A stretch of 64,000 bases of DNA from Candidatus Obscuribacterales bacterium. GTDB taxonomy: Bacteria; Cyanobacteriota; Vampirovibrionia; Obscuribacterales; Obscuribacteraceae. A model generated the notes under the pieces. The model did no database searches. It worked only from the letters and a program-made list of their open reading frames with translations, and was not told the origin of the DNA. The position numbers and the translations under genes were made by a program. The stretch spans positions 248,001 to 312,000 of the forward strand of contig JAIETZ010000003.1 in NCBI GenBank assembly GCA_019744775.1, written 5' to 3'. Below, piece by piece: positions 62,662 to 64,000 of this stretch; within the stretch, counting starts at the first letter, position 1, and the number at the start of each line of letters is the position of its first letter.

Positions 62662-64000
62662 TGCAAAATTTGGTTGCTAGTTTTATCGGAACAGCGCTAA
62701 AGGGCAAATACCTTACTCTGGGTTGTGTTGCTTTACTTGTAATTGCTGGTGTAATTGCTTGGAGAATGCTGCCTATTGAGGCTTATCCGGAGTTGGCTAA
62801 TCCTCAAGTTAGGGTGATCACTATAGTCCCTGGAAAAGGTGCCGAAGAAGTCGAACGCTTAATTACAGTGCCGCTGGAAAAGGAAATGAATGGCATTCCA
62901 GGACAGACTGCTTTGAGATCTTTATCTTTATATGGTTTGTCTGTAGTAATTTCAACATTTAGCGATAACTCCCAGACAGCGCTCGCTCGGCAGCAGGTTC
63001 TTGAACGGATTCATCAGGCTGACTTGCCGGATGGTATAGAGCCTCACTTGGAGCCGGATGTTGGCTCGCTAAGGGAAATCTATCGCTACTATTTATCCAG
63101 TCCCTACTACTCTGCTATGGGTTTGCGTTCGATTCAACAATGGGACTTAGAAAAGCTTTTTCGGCAAATCCCGGGAGTTATTGGTGTTGTTAGTGAAGGT
63201 GGGCAAACCAAGACTTTTCAAATTAACGTAGATCCATATAGGTTACGAGCATTCAATGTAAGTTTGGAGCAAGTATTTATTGCTGTAGAAAAATCCAATG
63301 ACAGCACGGGTGGCGGATTCATCGAACGAAATGGAAATGCTCTCATCGTACGTGAATTGGGACTTTTAAAAAATGAGGACGACATAGGGAATGTCGTAAT
63401 TAGGACAAACGCCGAGGGAGTTCCTACACGCGTAAAGGATGTGGCTTCCGTAACAATTGGACCTATGGTACGTCGTGGGCAAGTTGGGAAAGACTATGAC
63501 GATGAGATTGTAGAAGGCATATTGTTGCTTCGAAGAGGCGAGAATCCTACCCAGGTGTTGAAGTCCGTGAAAGAGCATTTGCCGGAAGTTATTGCGAGGC
63601 TGCCGGCCGGCGTCAAGCTAGTGCCTTTGTATGACCGCGATATTCTGATGAAGCAGACGCTAGCTACAGTTGGTTTCAATATTTTTGCCGGTATTACTCT
63701 CGTTGTTATTTTGTTGGCAGTATTTCTCGTTGATGTACGGTCTGCTCTTATCACGGCTTGTGTCATTCCAATTTCTATGCTCATAGCTTTTATTTGCTTG
63801 ACTCTTTTGGGAGTGCCGGCAAATTTATTAAGTCTTGGCGCAATTGATTTCGGTATCTTAGTTGATAGCTCTGTAGTGATGACCGAAAACATTGTTAGAC
63901 GTTTGTCTAAAGAAGGACGTGATATGAACGTTCAAGAGCGCCTATATCTCTTGGCTGAGTCTGCTCGTGAGGTAGGAGGACCAATTATTTTCGGTATTGT
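62661..64000 (+). CDS. Heavy-metal RND efflux permease 2 (CusA/CzcA-like), 3'-truncated
   Basis: ATG 62661 shares a base with the preceding stop. The frame stays open to the window end, giving about 446 residues, so the gene continues outside. Hallmarks: YPELANPQVRVITIVPGKGA, EEVERLITVPLEKEMNGIPG and the TM4 motif GAIDFGILVDSSVVMTENIV with the same Asp/Asp/Glu pattern. It is only modestly similar to permease 1, so two different HME permeases share one adaptor gene. They may form a heteromeric pump or handle different metals. Confidence 0.88.
   Translation, partial: MQNLVASFIGTALKGKYLTLGCVALLVIAGVIAWRMLPIEAYPELANPQVRVITIVPGKGAEEVERLITVPLEKEMNGIPGQTALRSLSLYGLSVVISTFSDNSQTALARQQVLERIHQADLPDGIEPHLEPDVGSLREIYRYYLSSPYYSAMGLRSIQQWDLEKLFRQIPGVIGVVSEGGQTKTFQINVDPYRLRAFNVSLEQVFIAVEKSNDSTGGGFIERNGNALIVRELGLLKNEDDIGNVVIRTNAEGVPTRVKDVASVTIGPMVRRGQVGKDYDDEIVEGILLLRRGENPTQVLKSVKEHLPEVIARLPAGVKLVPLYDRDILMKQTLATVGFNIFAGITLVVILLAVFLVDVRSALITACVIPISMLIAFICLTLLGVPANLLSLGAIDFGILVDSSVVMTENIVRRLSKEGRDMNVQERLYLLAESAREVGGPIIFGI

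Overview
The window reads as chromosome of a free-living Gram-negative bacterium. Three pieces of evidence point to an outer membrane: a TolC-type channel, three RND pumps and an apolipoprotein N-acyltransferase. Base composition is moderate and genes start with ATG, GTG or TTG. Kinesin-light-chain-like TPR proteins, an LE/FG-repeat secreted protein, a CxxC zinc-ribbon protein and an NtcA/Crp-like regulator suggest a non-photosynthetic cyanobacterial relative (Melainabacteria/Vampirovibrionia, Obscuribacterales-like). That assignment is an inference from gene content; no rRNA or marker alignment was possible.

Layout. 0-10 kb: an RND efflux operon (outer-membrane channel, permease, adaptor), a convergent TPR protein, a GT83/ArnT-like glycosyltransferase and CpaB. 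10-19.4 kb: a UbiA-type prenyltransferase, a lone hutH, an LE/FG-repeat protein with an overlapping NDUFA9-like oxidoreductase, small unknown genes, lnt and recA. 19.6-27 kb: a Crp/Fnr regulator, tRNA-Arg(CCG) and addB-addA. 27-38 kb: a HicAB-like pair, prepilin peptidase with RidA, secreted unknowns, tsaD, a zinc-ribbon protein, a degenerate J-domain-like protein, phosphohexomutase, an FtsB-like protein, a CPBP protease and an AraC/GyrI regulator. 38-46.3 kb: a MetE-core-like enzyme, a three-AAA FtsH-like protease, two thioredoxins and an orphan histidine kinase with a small CxxC protein. 46.3-49.4 kb: an accessory island with a TPR protein, an ORF6N protein and its partner embedded in a four-copy palindrome family, a PIN toxin-antitoxin pair and an M23 peptidase remnant. 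49.4-54.6 kb: kinase-like protein plus phosphoesterase, dihydropyrimidinase plus murQ, and a DedA-like protein. 54.7-64 kb: dnaG-rpoD, an RqcP/Hsp15-like S4 protein and a heavy-metal RND operon with two permeases that runs off the window.

The two strongest signals for something undescribed are as follows. (1) The ORF6N locus at 47.25-48.46 kb: a long palindrome lies upstream of the promoter, between promoter and RBS, inside the coding sequence (encoding LRSQFVISS) and across the stop codon of the next gene. One copy carries matched changes in both arms, which points to selection on the dyad symmetry. (2) The 1115-residue protein at 39.77-43.12 kb: two membrane segments, three complete AAA+ ATPase modules in tandem and one M41 (HEAGH) protease domain. 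Ordinary FtsH has a single AAA module.

Most remaining genes are core housekeeping (recA, addAB, dnaG, rpoD, tsaD, lnt, murQ, phosphohexomutase) or envelope and efflux functions.
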